From: Selenomonas ruminantium subsp. ruminantium ATCC 12561
Lineage (GTDB): Bacteria; Bacillota; Negativicutes; Selenomonadales; Selenomonadaceae
NCBI RefSeq assembly: GCF_000424065.1
Contig: NZ_AUJE01000025.1
Coordinates: forward strand, 1 to 59,497
DNA: 59,497 nucleotides
Reading direction: 5' to 3'
Positions 17,965-26,497 of the stretch are shown one piece after another. The position numbers and the translations under genes were made by a program. The notes below the pieces were generated by a model. It was not told where the DNA came from and did not search any database. It worked only from the letters and a program-made list of their open reading frames with translations. Every line of letters begins with the position of its first letter. Position 1 is the first letter of the stretch.

Positions 17965-19107
17965 TTATTTCGCCGCAAATTTCCGGGCGGCATTGAGTAT
18001 CCGCTCGGCCACCCGGCCGGAAGCGCCCGGCGGACCAAGCTTCTGGCAGGCAGATTTTAATTTTGCCAGCACGGCCAGACGATGCGCCTCTCCCGGATAT
18101 ATTTTTTTCAATTCGCTGGCAATATTTTCCGGCGTAACCTCATCCTGCAACAGTTCTCGCTGAAAACTCTCGTTCAGCAAAATATTGGGCAGGCTGAAAT
18201 TATCCACATGCACAAAGAGTTTGCCAATGGCATAAGATACCGGCGACAGTCGATAGAGCACTACGCAGGGCAGCCCCAAAAGAGCCGCTTCCATCACCAC
18301 CGTGCCAGAGGTTGCCATTGCCGCATCAGCAGCCGCCATCAAGCTGTAGCGTTTCTCATGGGTCAACGTGACCTTTACGCCTGCAGCCGCAATCAGTTCT
18401 TCCACACGGTCCTGACTGACCGTATCGGCCACAGGCAGATAAAATACCGTATCCGGCTTATCTTCCAACAATTTTTTTGCCCCGTCGAGCATAGATGGCA
18501 GCAACAACTCAATCTCCTGCTTACGGCTGCCAGGCAGCAGCAAGATAACGGTCTTATCTGCAGGCATCCTAAAAAAGCGACGTGCTTTTTCGCGAGGCAA
18601 TTCTGCCCGCACCGCATCCACTAAGGGATTTCCTACAAAGGAGATATTTGCCCCTGCCGCCTCGTAAACTGGCAGTTCATGCGGAAAAATCGCGATAAAT
18701 TCATCGGCAATTTTTGCACAGTCCTTCGCCCGTCCTTTTCGCCACGCCCATGCCGATGGCGGGATATAGGAAAAAACAGGTATGCCCAGAGCCTTGGCTT
18801 TTTTCGCCAAGCGCCAGTTAAAATCCGGATAATCGATCAGCACGAGCATATCCGGCTTTTCTTCCCGCATAAATTCCGTCAAATCATGCAAAAGCTTAAA
18901 CAAGCGACGAATATTGACGAGAACCTCCCAAACGCCCATGACGCTGTAATCAGCAAAGTTTTGCCGCAACCGGACACCGGCATTTTCCATACGGGTGCCG
19001 CCGAAACCGATAAGCTCTGTTTCCGGTGCCATGGAAAGTATTGCCCGGGCGATATTTTCGCCATGCACATCACCAGACGCTTCGCCAGCGGAAAGCATGA
19101 TTTTCAT
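17965..19107 (-). CDS. lpxB: Lipid-A-disaccharide synthase
   Basis: A 380-residue GT19 transferase that joins UDP-2,3-diacylglucosamine to lipid X. Motifs: SAGEASGDVHG at the N-terminus, LIDYPDFNWRLA, LLPGSRKQEI and the C-terminal GTVVMEAALLG. Length matches LpxB. The start at 19107 is supported by GGAGGGG 5 bases upstream; a longer frame to 19131 is not. It follows lpxI across about 100 bases without a clear terminator. Confidence 0.95.
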   Translation of the reverse strand: MKIMLSAGEASGDVHGENIARAILSMAPETELIGFGGTRMENAGVRLRQNFADYSVMGVWEVLVNIRRLFKLLHDLTEFMREEKPDMLVLIDYPDFNWRLAKKAKALGIPVFSYIPPSAWAWRKGRAKDCAKIADEFIAIFPHELPVYEAAGANISFVGNPLVDAVRAELPREKARRFFRMPADKTVILLLPGSRKQEIELLLPSMLDGAKKLLEDKPDTVFYLPVADTVSQDRVEELIAAAGVKVTLTHEKRYSLMAAADAAMATSGTVVMEAALLGLPCVVLYRLSPVSYAIGKLFVHVDNFSLPNILLNESFQRELLQDEVTPENIASELKKIYPGEAHRLAVLAKLKSACQKLGPPGASGRVAERILNAARKFAAK

Positions 19108-19215
19108 GGACGCCCCTCCTTTTAACAACATTAAACCAAATTACATTATACCATTAAATGCCGCTTATATAAAGCGAAAGACGCCGGGAATTTTTCCTCC
19201 CCGGCGTCTTATTCA

Positions 19216-20019
19216 TCACATCGCGACAATGGTAATACCATGCGCTTCGGCTAAGGCGATAACATCAGCCCGTTCTGCCAAAAGTGTCGCATCGGCTTCA
19301 ATGGCCAAAGCCTTTGCCTTGACCTCCACCATCATCTGCAAGGTTTTCAGTCCCACAGTCGGCACATCAAAGCGGCTGTCCTGCGCAGGTTTTGCCACCT
19401 TGGCTACCACAGCGCCACCACCAGCAAGTTTTCCGCCCCGCAGGATACAGGCATCGGTCCCCTCGATAGCCTCCAGTGCCATGACCGCCATATCTTTAAC
19501 CACTACAGTCTGTCCGACATCCATGCGGCCAATTTCCTTGGCCATTTGGAAACCAAACTCCATATCCTTCAATTCTTCTGCCGTGGGCTGGCGTTTAGTC
19601 AAAACACCTTTCCCCGGCATCAGCTTGCGAATAAGTTCCGTCTGGTCAAAGACCTCCACATCGATTTTCTTCAATTCATCGATGATGGCCAGCATAATGG
19701 TGTCGTCTTTTCTGTCCGGCACCCGCATAAGTATCTGCATGGCTTTCAAGTCCGGCAGGGTCTTCTTGGCAAAAAGCACTTCCTTCGTCACCTTGCCAAT
19801 CATCGTGACCTTATGGATATCGCTTTTTTTCAGGTGTTTTAAGATTTTGCCCACCTTCAGGACATTGATTTCCTGATAGTCATCAGCATACTCTTTGAGG
19901 CGGGAATCCGTGTCCGGCAGGAGTGCTACGGCGTAGACCTCATACCCCAGCTCCTTGGCCGCCCGGGCAATTTCCACCGGCAGGGTACCAATACCTGCCA
20001 AAAGTCCTATGCGCTCCAT
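19216..20019 (-). CDS. lpxI: UDP-2,3-diacylglucosamine pyrophosphatase LpxI
   Basis: A 267-residue DUF1009 protein. It starts with ERIGLLAGIGTLPVEIARAA, typical of LpxI, which makes lipid X in bacteria lacking LpxH. The catalytic region includes the conserved GTDACILRGG stretch. Two ATGs lie 6 bases apart; GGAGG abuts the first, so the second (20019) is the likely start. It lies between lpxA and lpxB as in alpha-proteobacteria and other LpxI users. Confidence 0.93.
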   Translation of the reverse strand: MERIGLLAGIGTLPVEIARAAKELGYEVYAVALLPDTDSRLKEYADDYQEINVLKVGKILKHLKKSDIHKVTMIGKVTKEVLFAKKTLPDLKAMQILMRVPDRKDDTIMLAIIDELKKIDVEVFDQTELIRKLMPGKGVLTKRQPTAEELKDMEFGFQMAKEIGRMDVGQTVVVKDMAVMALEAIEGTDACILRGGKLAGGGAVVAKVAKPAQDSRFDVPTVGLKTLQMMVEVKAKALAIEADATLLAERADVIALAEAHGITIVAM

Positions 20020-20045
20020 GAACATCCTCCGTACTTCAATATCAA

Positions 20046-20864
20046 TTAGTCTCGGTCGTCCCGGCGCTCACGGCAGATACCTCTGTCAGCATTACGCAGG
20101 AAACGCAGCATATGGTCAACTTCCTCACAGGACGGCACCTCCTGCTCAATAACGCTAACCGCCTGCTGCAAGGTCAAGCCGGAACGATAGAGAATCTTAT
20201 AGGCTTGTTTGATGCTGCGGCGGGCTGCCGGTTCAATCCCTGCACGGGACATGCCTACAGCGTTAAGCCCAGCTACTTTAGCCGGCTGACCTGCCACAAT
20301 GGTAAAGGGAACAACGTCCTGCGTGAGACGGCTCATACCGCCAATCATCGCATTGCGGCCAATCTTGACGAACTGATGAACCCCCGTCATGCCGCCGATA
20401 ACCGCCCGATCCTCTACCACAGCATGACCAGCGAGACTGGCCACGTTGGACATGATGACCCGGTTGCCAATCACGCAGTTATGTGCGACATGCGTAAGCG
20501 CCATCAACAGACAGTCATTGCCAATACGGGTTTCTTCACCTTCACCAGTAGCCCGATGAACAGTCGTCCCTTCACGGATAACCGTCCGGTCGCCAATGCT
20601 AGTGTAACTTTTTTCGCCTTTGAACTTCAAATCCTGTGGTTCTTCACCAATGGAAGCCCCCTGAAAGATATGGCATTCACGGCCAATTTTCGTCCAGCCC
20701 GTTATCACCACATGGGGACCAATAATGGTATCTTCACCTATCTCCACATTGCTGCCAATGACACTATACGGGCCAATCTTAACACCAGCGGCCACTCTTG
20801 CGCCATCCTCAACAATTGCTGTGGGATGTATCTGTGCTTCTGCACTAATATTTTCCGCACTCAT
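20046..20864 (-). CDS. lpxA: UDP-N-acetylglucosamine O-acyltransferase
   Basis: A 272-residue left-handed beta-helix protein of hexapeptide repeats (about 10-190) and an alpha-helical C-terminus. It carries out the first step of lipid A synthesis. The region LMALTHVAHNCVIGN contains the catalytic His, and GMTGVHQFVKIG is typical of LpxA. RBS AAGGAG lies about 10 bases before ATG, and a perfect 8-bp hairpin (20885-20908) lies just upstream of it. Confidence 0.95.
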   Translation of the reverse strand: MSAENISAEAQIHPTAIVEDGARVAAGVKIGPYSVIGSNVEIGEDTIIGPHVVITGWTKIGRECHIFQGASIGEEPQDLKFKGEKSYTSIGDRTVIREGTTVHRATGEGEETRIGNDCLLMALTHVAHNCVIGNRVIMSNVASLAGHAVVEDRAVIGGMTGVHQFVKIGRNAMIGGMSRLTQDVVPFTIVAGQPAKVAGLNAVGMSRAGIEPAARRSIKQAYKILYRSGLTLQQAVSVIEQEVPSCEEVDHMLRFLRNADRGICRERRDDRD

Positions 20865-20884
20865 CTTCTACAACTCCTTATAAC

Positions 20885-20908
20885 ACCATCAGAACAGCAA
20901 CTGATGGT
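20885..20908 (-). promoter_or_regulatory. Leader hairpin just upstream of lpxA
   Basis: ACCATCAG (20885-20892) and CTGATGGT (20901-20908) form a perfect 8-bp stem with an 8-base loop, ending about 10 bases before the lpxA ribosome site. It lies in a 174-base spacer after fabZ. It has no T tract, so it is not a simple terminator. Confidence 0.4.
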
Positions 20909-21038
20909 CTATTCCTACTCTTTGCTCTGTCTTTCTTATACACTCCCAAACCGACCTCTAATTCTCTCATATCATCTGACAGCAAATTTAGGCGTTATCT
21001 GAGTTGAACAAAGATTATCTTTTATTTTCAGTAAAACA

Positions 21039-21479
21039 TCACATATTTTCTTCTTTTCTCATAGCAAACTTAAAGTCCGCCGATGCTGCCAGCTGGTCAT
21101 CCACATAGCCATCGCAGTGCAGCACACCAAACTCGCCCCGTACCTTCACGATATGCGCCTTGGTCACCAGCTGATCACCAGGCACCACAGGCCGCTTGAA
21201 CTTAATGTTTTCCATGCCGCCGAACATCGCAATCTTGCCCCGGTTTTCCTCAGGATACAGCATGGCTACGCCGCCAACCTGTGCCATGGCTTCCAAAATC
21301 AGCACACCAGGCATGATGGGATGATCCGGGAAATGCCCTACAAAAAACGGCTCGTTCATAGTCACATTCTTGATACCCGTAGCAGATTTGAACGGGTCGA
21401 TTTCAATAATGCGATCTACCAAAAGCATTGGCGGGCGATGGGGCAGAATCTTCATAATATCCGTAATTTCTAATACCAT
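21039..21479 (-). CDS. fabZ: 3-hydroxyacyl-ACP dehydratase FabZ
   Basis: A 146-residue hot-dog-fold enzyme. Catalytic residues are His49 (FFVGHFP) and Glu63 (LILEAMAQ), and LPHRPPMLLVDRI near the N-terminus is diagnostic of FabZ. It competes with LpxA/LpxD for hydroxyacyl-ACP, which explains its conserved neighbourhood between lpxC and lpxA. RBS GAGGGA precedes ATG. Confidence 0.95.
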   Translation of the reverse strand: MVLEITDIMKILPHRPPMLLVDRIIEIDPFKSATGIKNVTMNEPFFVGHFPDHPIMPGVLILEAMAQVGGVAMLYPEENRGKIAMFGGMENIKFKRPVVPGDQLVTKAHIVKVRGEFGVLHCDGYVDDQLAASADFKFAMRKEENM

Positions 21480-21509
21480 TGTAATTCCCTCTTCCTGTAA
21501 TTTTCTCTA

Positions 21510-22337
21510 TCAACCTAGATTTTCCAGTATTTTTTTGGCCAGGCTCGTATTCAGTGCATGGCCGGAGGCAACGGCAATAACGTGCCCGCGGATTGGGCCT
21601 GCCAGCCGCAGGTCACCAATAACATCCAAAATTTTATGCCTTACCAGTTCGTCCTCAAAATGCAGTGGATTTAACCACCCCTCGTCATTGTAAACAATGA
21701 CACTTTCTAATGTGCCACCAAGACCAAGGCCCATGCTGCGCAAAGCCTCGATTTCCTTTTCGTAGGCAATAGTGCGGGCCGGAGCTATCTCCCGTTCATA
21801 AACTTCCGGCGTGACTTCAAAATTTTCGTATTGTACACCAATAAGCTTATGCGGATTCAAAGACGTAAAACTTACCCGGAATCCATCATAGGGCAAAACC
21901 ATCACGAAACGCTTATGTTCCTCATCATCAATGCGGTAAACCTTATCGATGACAATTTCCTTGCGTTCAGCAGGAAGCTGTCTCACACCTGCTGCTTTGA
22001 GCGCCTGAAAAAAAGCCAGCGAAGAACCATCTGCTACTGGCGGTTCTTCCGCATCAATTTCGATGTAACAGTTATCAATGTGCAATGCGTGAAAGGCACT
22101 CATCAAATGCTCAATAGTAAAGACCTTGCAGTCATGTTCTTCCACAGTGGTAGCCCGCATGGTAGATGTGACATTCGCCGCCGTGGCATGAATCTGCGGC
22201 CTGCCTTCTATGTCTGTCCGGATAAATACCAGCCCGGTATCAGCTGGGGCAGGTTTCATCAGCAAATGTACTTCGCGGCCAGAATGTAAGCCAATGCCAT
22301 TATAAACAGCCTCTGCCGCCAATGTAGTCTGTTGCAA
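21510..22337 (-). CDS. lpxC: UDP-3-O-acyl-GlcNAc deacetylase
   Basis: A 275-residue zinc deacetylase, the committed step of lipid A synthesis. Zinc ligands can be seen in TIEHLMSAFHAL and in VRHKILDVIGDL; the opening TTLAAEAVYNGIGLHSG is typical. The start is taken as TTG at 22337, because AGGAGG lies 7 bases upstream; an ATG at 22361 has no ribosome site and lies inside the end of the previous gene. FabZ and LpxC are separate here, not fused as in some Bacteroidetes. Confidence 0.94.
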   Translation of the reverse strand: MQQTTLAAEAVYNGIGLHSGREVHLLMKPAPADTGLVFIRTDIEGRPQIHATAANVTSTMRATTVEEHDCKVFTIEHLMSAFHALHIDNCYIEIDAEEPPVADGSSLAFFQALKAAGVRQLPAERKEIVIDKVYRIDDEEHKRFVMVLPYDGFRVSFTSLNPHKLIGVQYENFEVTPEVYEREIAPARTIAYEKEIEALRSMGLGLGGTLESVIVYNDEGWLNPLHFEDELVRHKILDVIGDLRLAGPIRGHVIAVASGHALNTSLAKKILENLG

Positions 22338-22357
22338 ATCAATTCCTCCTGAAATAC

Positions 22358-23251
22358 TCATTCATAATGCCTGTAATCCGCCTCGGAAAAATCCTCCCGA
22401 ACAGACTTCCAACGATCATGGAGCCAAAACCATTCTTCCGGATATTTTCGCACATGCGCTTCAATCACATCGTTAAGCACCTGCGTCGTGCGCCGGATAT
22501 CCTCCCGCTTGTCGCCGGTATTGTCCACATATATGGGATCATGTACGACCAGGGTATGCCCCCCCCGCTCATCTTGATGCATAAAAGCCGGGATTATCGG
22601 CACATTCTGAAACCGCGCCATAGATGCTGCCCCCGGAGTACAATTGGTGGGACGGCCAAAAAAATTCAGTATAACACCGTCATGCCGGTTGGTATCCTGA
22701 TCCATAATCAATCCGATAACCCACCCTTTTTTGAGCATGGCAAACATTTCTCTTACCCCGGTCTTATACGTAATATGCATGCCTATCCTCGTACGGTATT
22801 CATTAATAAACCTGTCCGCCGCTGAATTTTTCTGCTTCATGGCCACCCCTACCAGTGGAATGCCTGCCATGGCCAGTGCGCCGCCAAACAATTCCCAATT
22901 GTCAGTATGTGCCGTAGCGAGAATTGCACCTTTCCCCTCAGCCAGCGCTCGTTGGAATTTTTCCAGGCCTTCAATACGGACATAATCTTCAGGGTATTTT
23001 TTTATGACTGGGAAGCGCAAAACTTCAAAAAGCATCGGACCAAAGCGTACAGTACTCGCCTTGGCAATCCGGACAGCTTCAGCCTCATCAACGCCAAGAC
23101 ACATTTTCACCTGCCCTATGGCCATTTTTTTGCGCTTGCCAGGTACCATCAACCAAGCCAAATTCCCTAGGCCGTTCCCCAGTAAGTCACATAAACAGCG
23201 CGGCATAGCACAAGCCAGTGCGCTTATCACTCGCAAAACATAGTACAACAA
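22358..23251 (-). CDS. Lipid A biosynthesis acyltransferase (LpxL/HtrB family), copy 2
   Basis: A 297-residue LpxL-family enzyme with the H-x4-E motif His115/Glu120 (TAHTDNWE) and an N-terminal membrane segment. It shares the general pattern of copy 1 at 9463 but is clearly different in sequence. It lies between lpxD and lpxC, i.e. among the early pathway genes, whereas copy 1 lies by lptC. The two probably add different secondary chains. No classical RBS is clear before the start, which lies 4 bases after the lpxD stop. Confidence 0.88.
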   Translation of the reverse strand: MLYYVLRVISALACAMPRCLCDLLGNGLGNLAWLMVPGKRKKMAIGQVKMCLGVDEAEAVRIAKASTVRFGPMLFEVLRFPVIKKYPEDYVRIEGLEKFQRALAEGKGAILATAHTDNWELFGGALAMAGIPLVGVAMKQKNSAADRFINEYRTRIGMHITYKTGVREMFAMLKKGWVIGLIMDQDTNRHDGVILNFFGRPTNCTPGAASMARFQNVPIIPAFMHQDERGGHTLVVHDPIYVDNTGDKREDIRRTTQVLNDVIEAHVRKYPEEWFWLHDRWKSVREDFSEADYRHYE

Positions 23252-23255
23252 CTTC

Positions 23256-24272
23256 TTAGCCCTCGTACTTTGCCAATTTCTTTTCCAGCTGCTTCATTTT
23301 CTTCATCATTTCCGGCAGCCTCTTCATCGCCGCCTGCATACGCAGCCATTCCGTGTGGCTCTGCACGGGGAAACCAGCACAGAATACGCCTTCCGGCATA
23401 TCGCCGATAATGCCGGAGCGGGCCGCATAGACCGAATTGGCACCAATATTGATATGACCTACCGTGCCCACCTGACCACCAAAGGTAACATTATGGCCAA
23501 CGGTAGTCGAGCCGGAAATCCCCGTCTGCGCTACAATCAGGCAGTTGGCGCCGATTTTGCAATTATGCCCGATATGTACAAGGTTGTCGATTTTCGTCCC
23601 CTTGCCAATAACGGTTGCGCCCATCGCCGCACGGTCAATGCCATCATGAGCACCGATTTCCACATCATCTTCCAGAACCACAATCCCAACCTGCGGTACC
23701 TTGGTATGTACACCGTCCTTGGTCGTAAAGCCAAAGCCATCGGAACCAATTACTGCAGAACTGTGAATCACACAACGCTTGCCTACCCGGCAATGCTCTC
23801 GCACAGTTGCATTGGAATACACCACGCTGTCATCACCGATTTCTGCATACTGCCCGATATAGGTATGCGGATAAAGTACCACATTATCCCCAATTACTGC
23901 ATGGTCGTCTACAACAGCAAAGGGCATGATGGTAACATTTTGTCCCAACGTTACATCCTTGCCCACATGCGCCTTATCGCTGACCGCTACCGCTCTTTCC
24001 AGTTTCGGCGTAAAAATCGTGAGCAATTTGGCAAATGCAGCTCTGGGATCTTCTACATAGATTGCGGTCTTGGGGAAATCTTCTATTCCCTCCGGCAGCA
24101 TTACCGCAGCAGCCTTGCAAGCTTTGGCTTCCTCAATATGCGGCTCTACCGCGAAAGTCAAATCATGCTCTCCGGCTCCCCCAATATTATCCAAACCAGT
24201 AATTTCTACCGTTCCATCACCGACAATACGGCCATCAATAATATTGGCAATTTCTTGCAATGTCTTTTTCAT
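23256..24272 (-). CDS. lpxD: UDP-3-O-acylglucosamine N-acyltransferase
   Basis: A 338-residue protein: an N-terminal uridine-binding domain (about 1-95), a hexapeptide left-handed beta-helix (about 100-290) and a C-terminal Lys-rich helix. The catalytic His is in the region [10 protein letters not shown]. It adds the N-linked hydroxyacyl chain to the LpxC product. RBS GGGAG lies about 7 bases before ATG. It directly follows the OmpH-like lipoprotein gene, an arrangement (skp-lpxD) also known in Proteobacteria. Confidence 0.95.
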   Translation of the reverse strand: MKKTLQEIANIIDGRIVGDGTVEITGLDNIGGAGEHDLTFAVEPHIEEAKACKAAAVMLPEGIEDFPKTAIYVEDPRAAFAKLLTIFTPKLERAVAVSDKAHVGKDVTLGQNVTIMPFAVVDDHAVIGDNVVLYPHTYIGQYAEIGDDSVVYSNATVREHCRVGKRCVIHSSAVIGSDGFGFTTKDGVHTKVPQVGIVVLEDDVEIGAHDGIDRAAMGATVIGKGTKIDNLVHIGHNCKIGANCLIVAQTGISGSTTVGHNVTFGGQVGTVGHINIGANSVYAARSGIIGDMPEGVFCAGFPVQSHTEWLRMQAAMKRLPEMMKKMKQLEKKLAKYEG

Positions 24273-24287
24273 TCCGCCACTCCCATC

Positions 24288-24737
24288 TTACTGCAACTGG
24301 GCAATGACATCATCTGTCACATCCACAGCACCGGTAATCGCGGTCGGCTGATCCGTGCTGTTATTCACTACAGCATCCAATTTCTTTTCCTTGGTAACTG
24401 CGGCCAGGGCTACGTCCATCTTCTGACGAAGCTGCAGTGCATAGGACTGATTAAGTCCCTGCAATTTACGCTGGCTGTCCAATTGGGCTTTCTGCAAATC
24501 TTCCTGACTCATATCGGGATTCTCCTGCAATTTTTTCTGCAATTCTTCCCCAGCCTGAGTCTGCGCTTCTTCAATCTTCTTATTGCCCTCTTCAATCAGG
24601 CTGTTAATCTGCGGGGCTTCTTTGGAAACCCGTTCTCCATCTATATAACCAATTCTGGTCTGCCCGCAGCCGCTGGCTAATGTCGCACAAAGAAGTGCCA
24701 TCATCATGGCAGCTGCTGTTTTCTTACGTAATTTCAT
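24288..24737 (-). CDS. OmpH/Skp-like lipoprotein
   Basis: A 149-residue protein with a signal peptide and lipobox LASGC (Cys about 24), so it should be lipidated. A charged coiled coil (about 40-110) follows. The C-terminal strand GAVDVTDDVIAQL matches the end of the soluble Skp-like protein encoded at 25934 (GGVDITQDVLKQV). It is probably a membrane-tethered holdase for outer-membrane proteins. The function is inferred from the family. Confidence 0.78.
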   Translation of the reverse strand: MKLRKKTAAAMMMALLCATLASGCGQTRIGYIDGERVSKEAPQINSLIEEGNKKIEEAQTQAGEELQKKLQENPDMSQEDLQKAQLDSQRKLQGLNQSYALQLRQKMDVALAAVTKEKKLDAVVNNSTDQPTAITGAVDVTDDVIAQLQ

Positions 24738-24755
24738 TCTATCTCGCTTCTTTCT

Positions 24756-25859
24756 TTAATCATTGTTTACTTCCAAATTTTGCATTTCCTGGACAATCTC
24801 CCCGGTAACATCCTGTGTTGTTACCCCGATAGCCACACTGTCCTTAGGTAAAAGCGGATCTGCCTTATCTGCCTCCGGCATAAACGATGCTAACGTCTGG
24901 GGGTGATGTACCAATATCAGCGTAAAATGATGCATAATCGCAATCTTAGCAGCTTTCCCTGCCACATCATTGAAAATATGCGCCTGCAAGGCCGCTAAAT
25001 CCGACTTTTTTTCTGCCAGCAGCTGGCGTTTAGCCAAACGCTCCTGCACCTGCAGAGCCAATTCCTGCTGTTTGGCCAACGCCTCTGTATTGCGCTTGTC
25101 GGCCTCGGTTTTCGTCTTTAAGGCCTCGGCCATTTCCTGCTCTTTCAACTGTGGCAGACGCGCCCGCCATGCAGCCAGTTCAGGCCCGATTTCTTTTTGG
25201 ACGTAGGCCTCTATTTCAGCCTTGTACGCCTGCCAAAGTTCATACTGACGACGCCCCCGCTCAGCCTGCAAACGGCTGCGTTCCTGCAGCCAGGCTTCCC
25301 GTTCTTCAGCAATGCCATCTTTGGAATCCATGGCATTATGCATAGCGGCCTGATTATCCAGCTTAATGTTGAGATTCAAAATCGCATTAAGATACTCCTC
25401 ATCCAGTTCCTGCCGCCGTGCTTTATAATCAGCTTCGGTCTTTTTCTTATACTCGTCCCGCAGCTTTTTCATCTTGCGTTCCAGCTCTGCCCGACCGCCG
25501 ATAACATCAGCAGCATTTTTCTGCCAAACGGATTCCTTAAATGTTTCTTCCAAAAGCTGTGGTGGCTGCAAAGTCAAAAGATCGCCTACATCATTGATTT
25601 CCAATTCCAGCAAATCACATTCAGCCTGCAGCGCGAGCAGCTTATCATAATCCGGGTGGGCCTGCAGTACCTGCTGCCAGTCAATAAGCCCGGTATCGGC
25701 CATCTCCTGCACAGGCGGCGGCACTGCTTTGGGAACAATAAATTCGCGGGCCAGCCAGGCCCCCGACAAAACGAAGAGCAAAGACACGGCTGCTCCGGCA
25801 ACAATATTGCGGCTCCGTTGCTTTTTTGACTGTCCCTCATCTTTGCCATTATCGGCCAC
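24756..25859 (-). CDS. Membrane-anchored coiled-coil protein with OmpH-like ends
   Basis: A 367-residue protein with an N-terminal helix (about 20-40) and a very long Gln/Glu/Lys-rich coiled coil (about 75-300). The segment after the membrane helix (GLIDWQQVLQAHPDY) and the C-terminus (QDVTGEIVQEMQNL) mirror the first and last strands of Skp/OmpH proteins. It may be an enlarged inner-membrane-anchored Skp relative. The start is unclear. GTG at 25859 has GGGG 8 bases upstream; a frame open to 25910 would begin inside the terminator stem. I do not know a function. Confidence 0.7.
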   Translation of the reverse strand: MADNGKDEGQSKKQRSRNIVAGAAVSLLFVLSGAWLAREFIVPKAVPPPVQEMADTGLIDWQQVLQAHPDYDKLLALQAECDLLELEINDVGDLLTLQPPQLLEETFKESVWQKNAADVIGGRAELERKMKKLRDEYKKKTEADYKARRQELDEEYLNAILNLNIKLDNQAAMHNAMDSKDGIAEEREAWLQERSRLQAERGRRQYELWQAYKAEIEAYVQKEIGPELAAWRARLPQLKEQEMAEALKTKTEADKRNTEALAKQQELALQVQERLAKRQLLAEKKSDLAALQAHIFNDVAGKAAKIAIMHHFTLILVHHPQTLASFMPEADKADPLLPKDSVAIGVTTQDVTGEIVQEMQNLEVNND

Positions 25860-25892
25860 AGCTGACACCCCGCATTCTCTCTTGAAGCTTAG

Positions 25893-25924
25893 AAAAAAGC
25901 CTCCCCCCATGGGGGAGGCTTTTT
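25893..25924. terminator. Strong bidirectional terminator after the Skp-like gene
   Basis: A perfect 9-bp GC stem (GCCTCCCCC with GGGGGAGGC, 3-base loop) is extended by AAAA/TTTT on both sides. It begins 10 bases after the Skp-like stop and lies just before the next gene, so it should end or attenuate the Skp transcript. Confidence 0.85.
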
Positions 25925-25933
25925 AGCTGACAA

Positions 25934-26398
25934 TTATTTGCTAACCTGCTTCAAAACATCCTGCGTGATATCAACGCCGCCATAAACCACTGCGCCCTTA
26001 TCGAGAACTACAGACAGCCCCTTCTGTTCAGCAACTTTCTTTACAGAATCTTCCACACTCTTGGTGATGGGTTCCATGAGTTCCTGATTTTTCTGCTGGA
26101 GACGCTGCTGGGTCTGGGTATAATAGTCACGCTTCTCATTGTCGTTCATGTTTGCGGACTTTTCTTCAAATTCCTTCTGTGCTTCCTGTACAGCGGTCTG
26201 CATTTCATTGGAAGCAGCCTGAACCTTCGGATGCTGGCTCATAATCTGGCTGTAATCCACCACGCCCACATTGGAGCTGGCAGCACTGGCCATATTCGGG
26301 CCAAACTGGGTAAGTGCCATAGCAACGACAGAGCCTACGAACGCCAAAGCGATGAGAACGCTGACAATTTTAACCTGTTTTTTCTGCAATTTAACCAT
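25934..26398 (-). CDS. Skp/OmpH-family periplasmic chaperone
   Basis: A 154-residue protein with an N-terminal hydrophobic signal or anchor (about 8-35), then the OmpH domain: VGVVDYSQIMSQHPKVQ, a coiled-coil arm (about 65-110), and the C-terminal VVLDKGAVVYGGVDIT strand. Skp holds unfolded outer-membrane proteins in the periplasm. It has its own near-consensus promoter (26460-26488) and a strong terminator, so it can be made as a separate short mRNA. RBS AAGGAG precedes ATG. Confidence 0.88.
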   Translation of the reverse strand: MVKLQKKQVKIVSVLIALAFVGSVVAMALTQFGPNMASAASSNVGVVDYSQIMSQHPKVQAASNEMQTAVQEAQKEFEEKSANMNDNEKRDYYTQTQQRLQQKNQELMEPITKSVEDSVKKVAEQKGLSVVLDKGAVVYGGVDITQDVLKQVSK

Positions 26399-26459
26399 TT
26401 CAAAATCTCCTTTTCCTATCGAGGAATTTCTTTGTTTTTATAAGCCATATACGATAGAC

Positions 26460-26488
26460 ATTATACAGCGAATCCACGTTTTATTCAA
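26460..26488 (-). promoter_or_regulatory. Promoter of the Skp-like gene
   Basis: Minus strand TTGAAT (26488-26483), 17-base spacer, TATAAT (26465-26460), giving a leader of about 55 bases. It lies just after the stop of the upstream gene at 26498. Confidence 0.75.
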
Positions 26489-26497
26489 GCGATTAAC

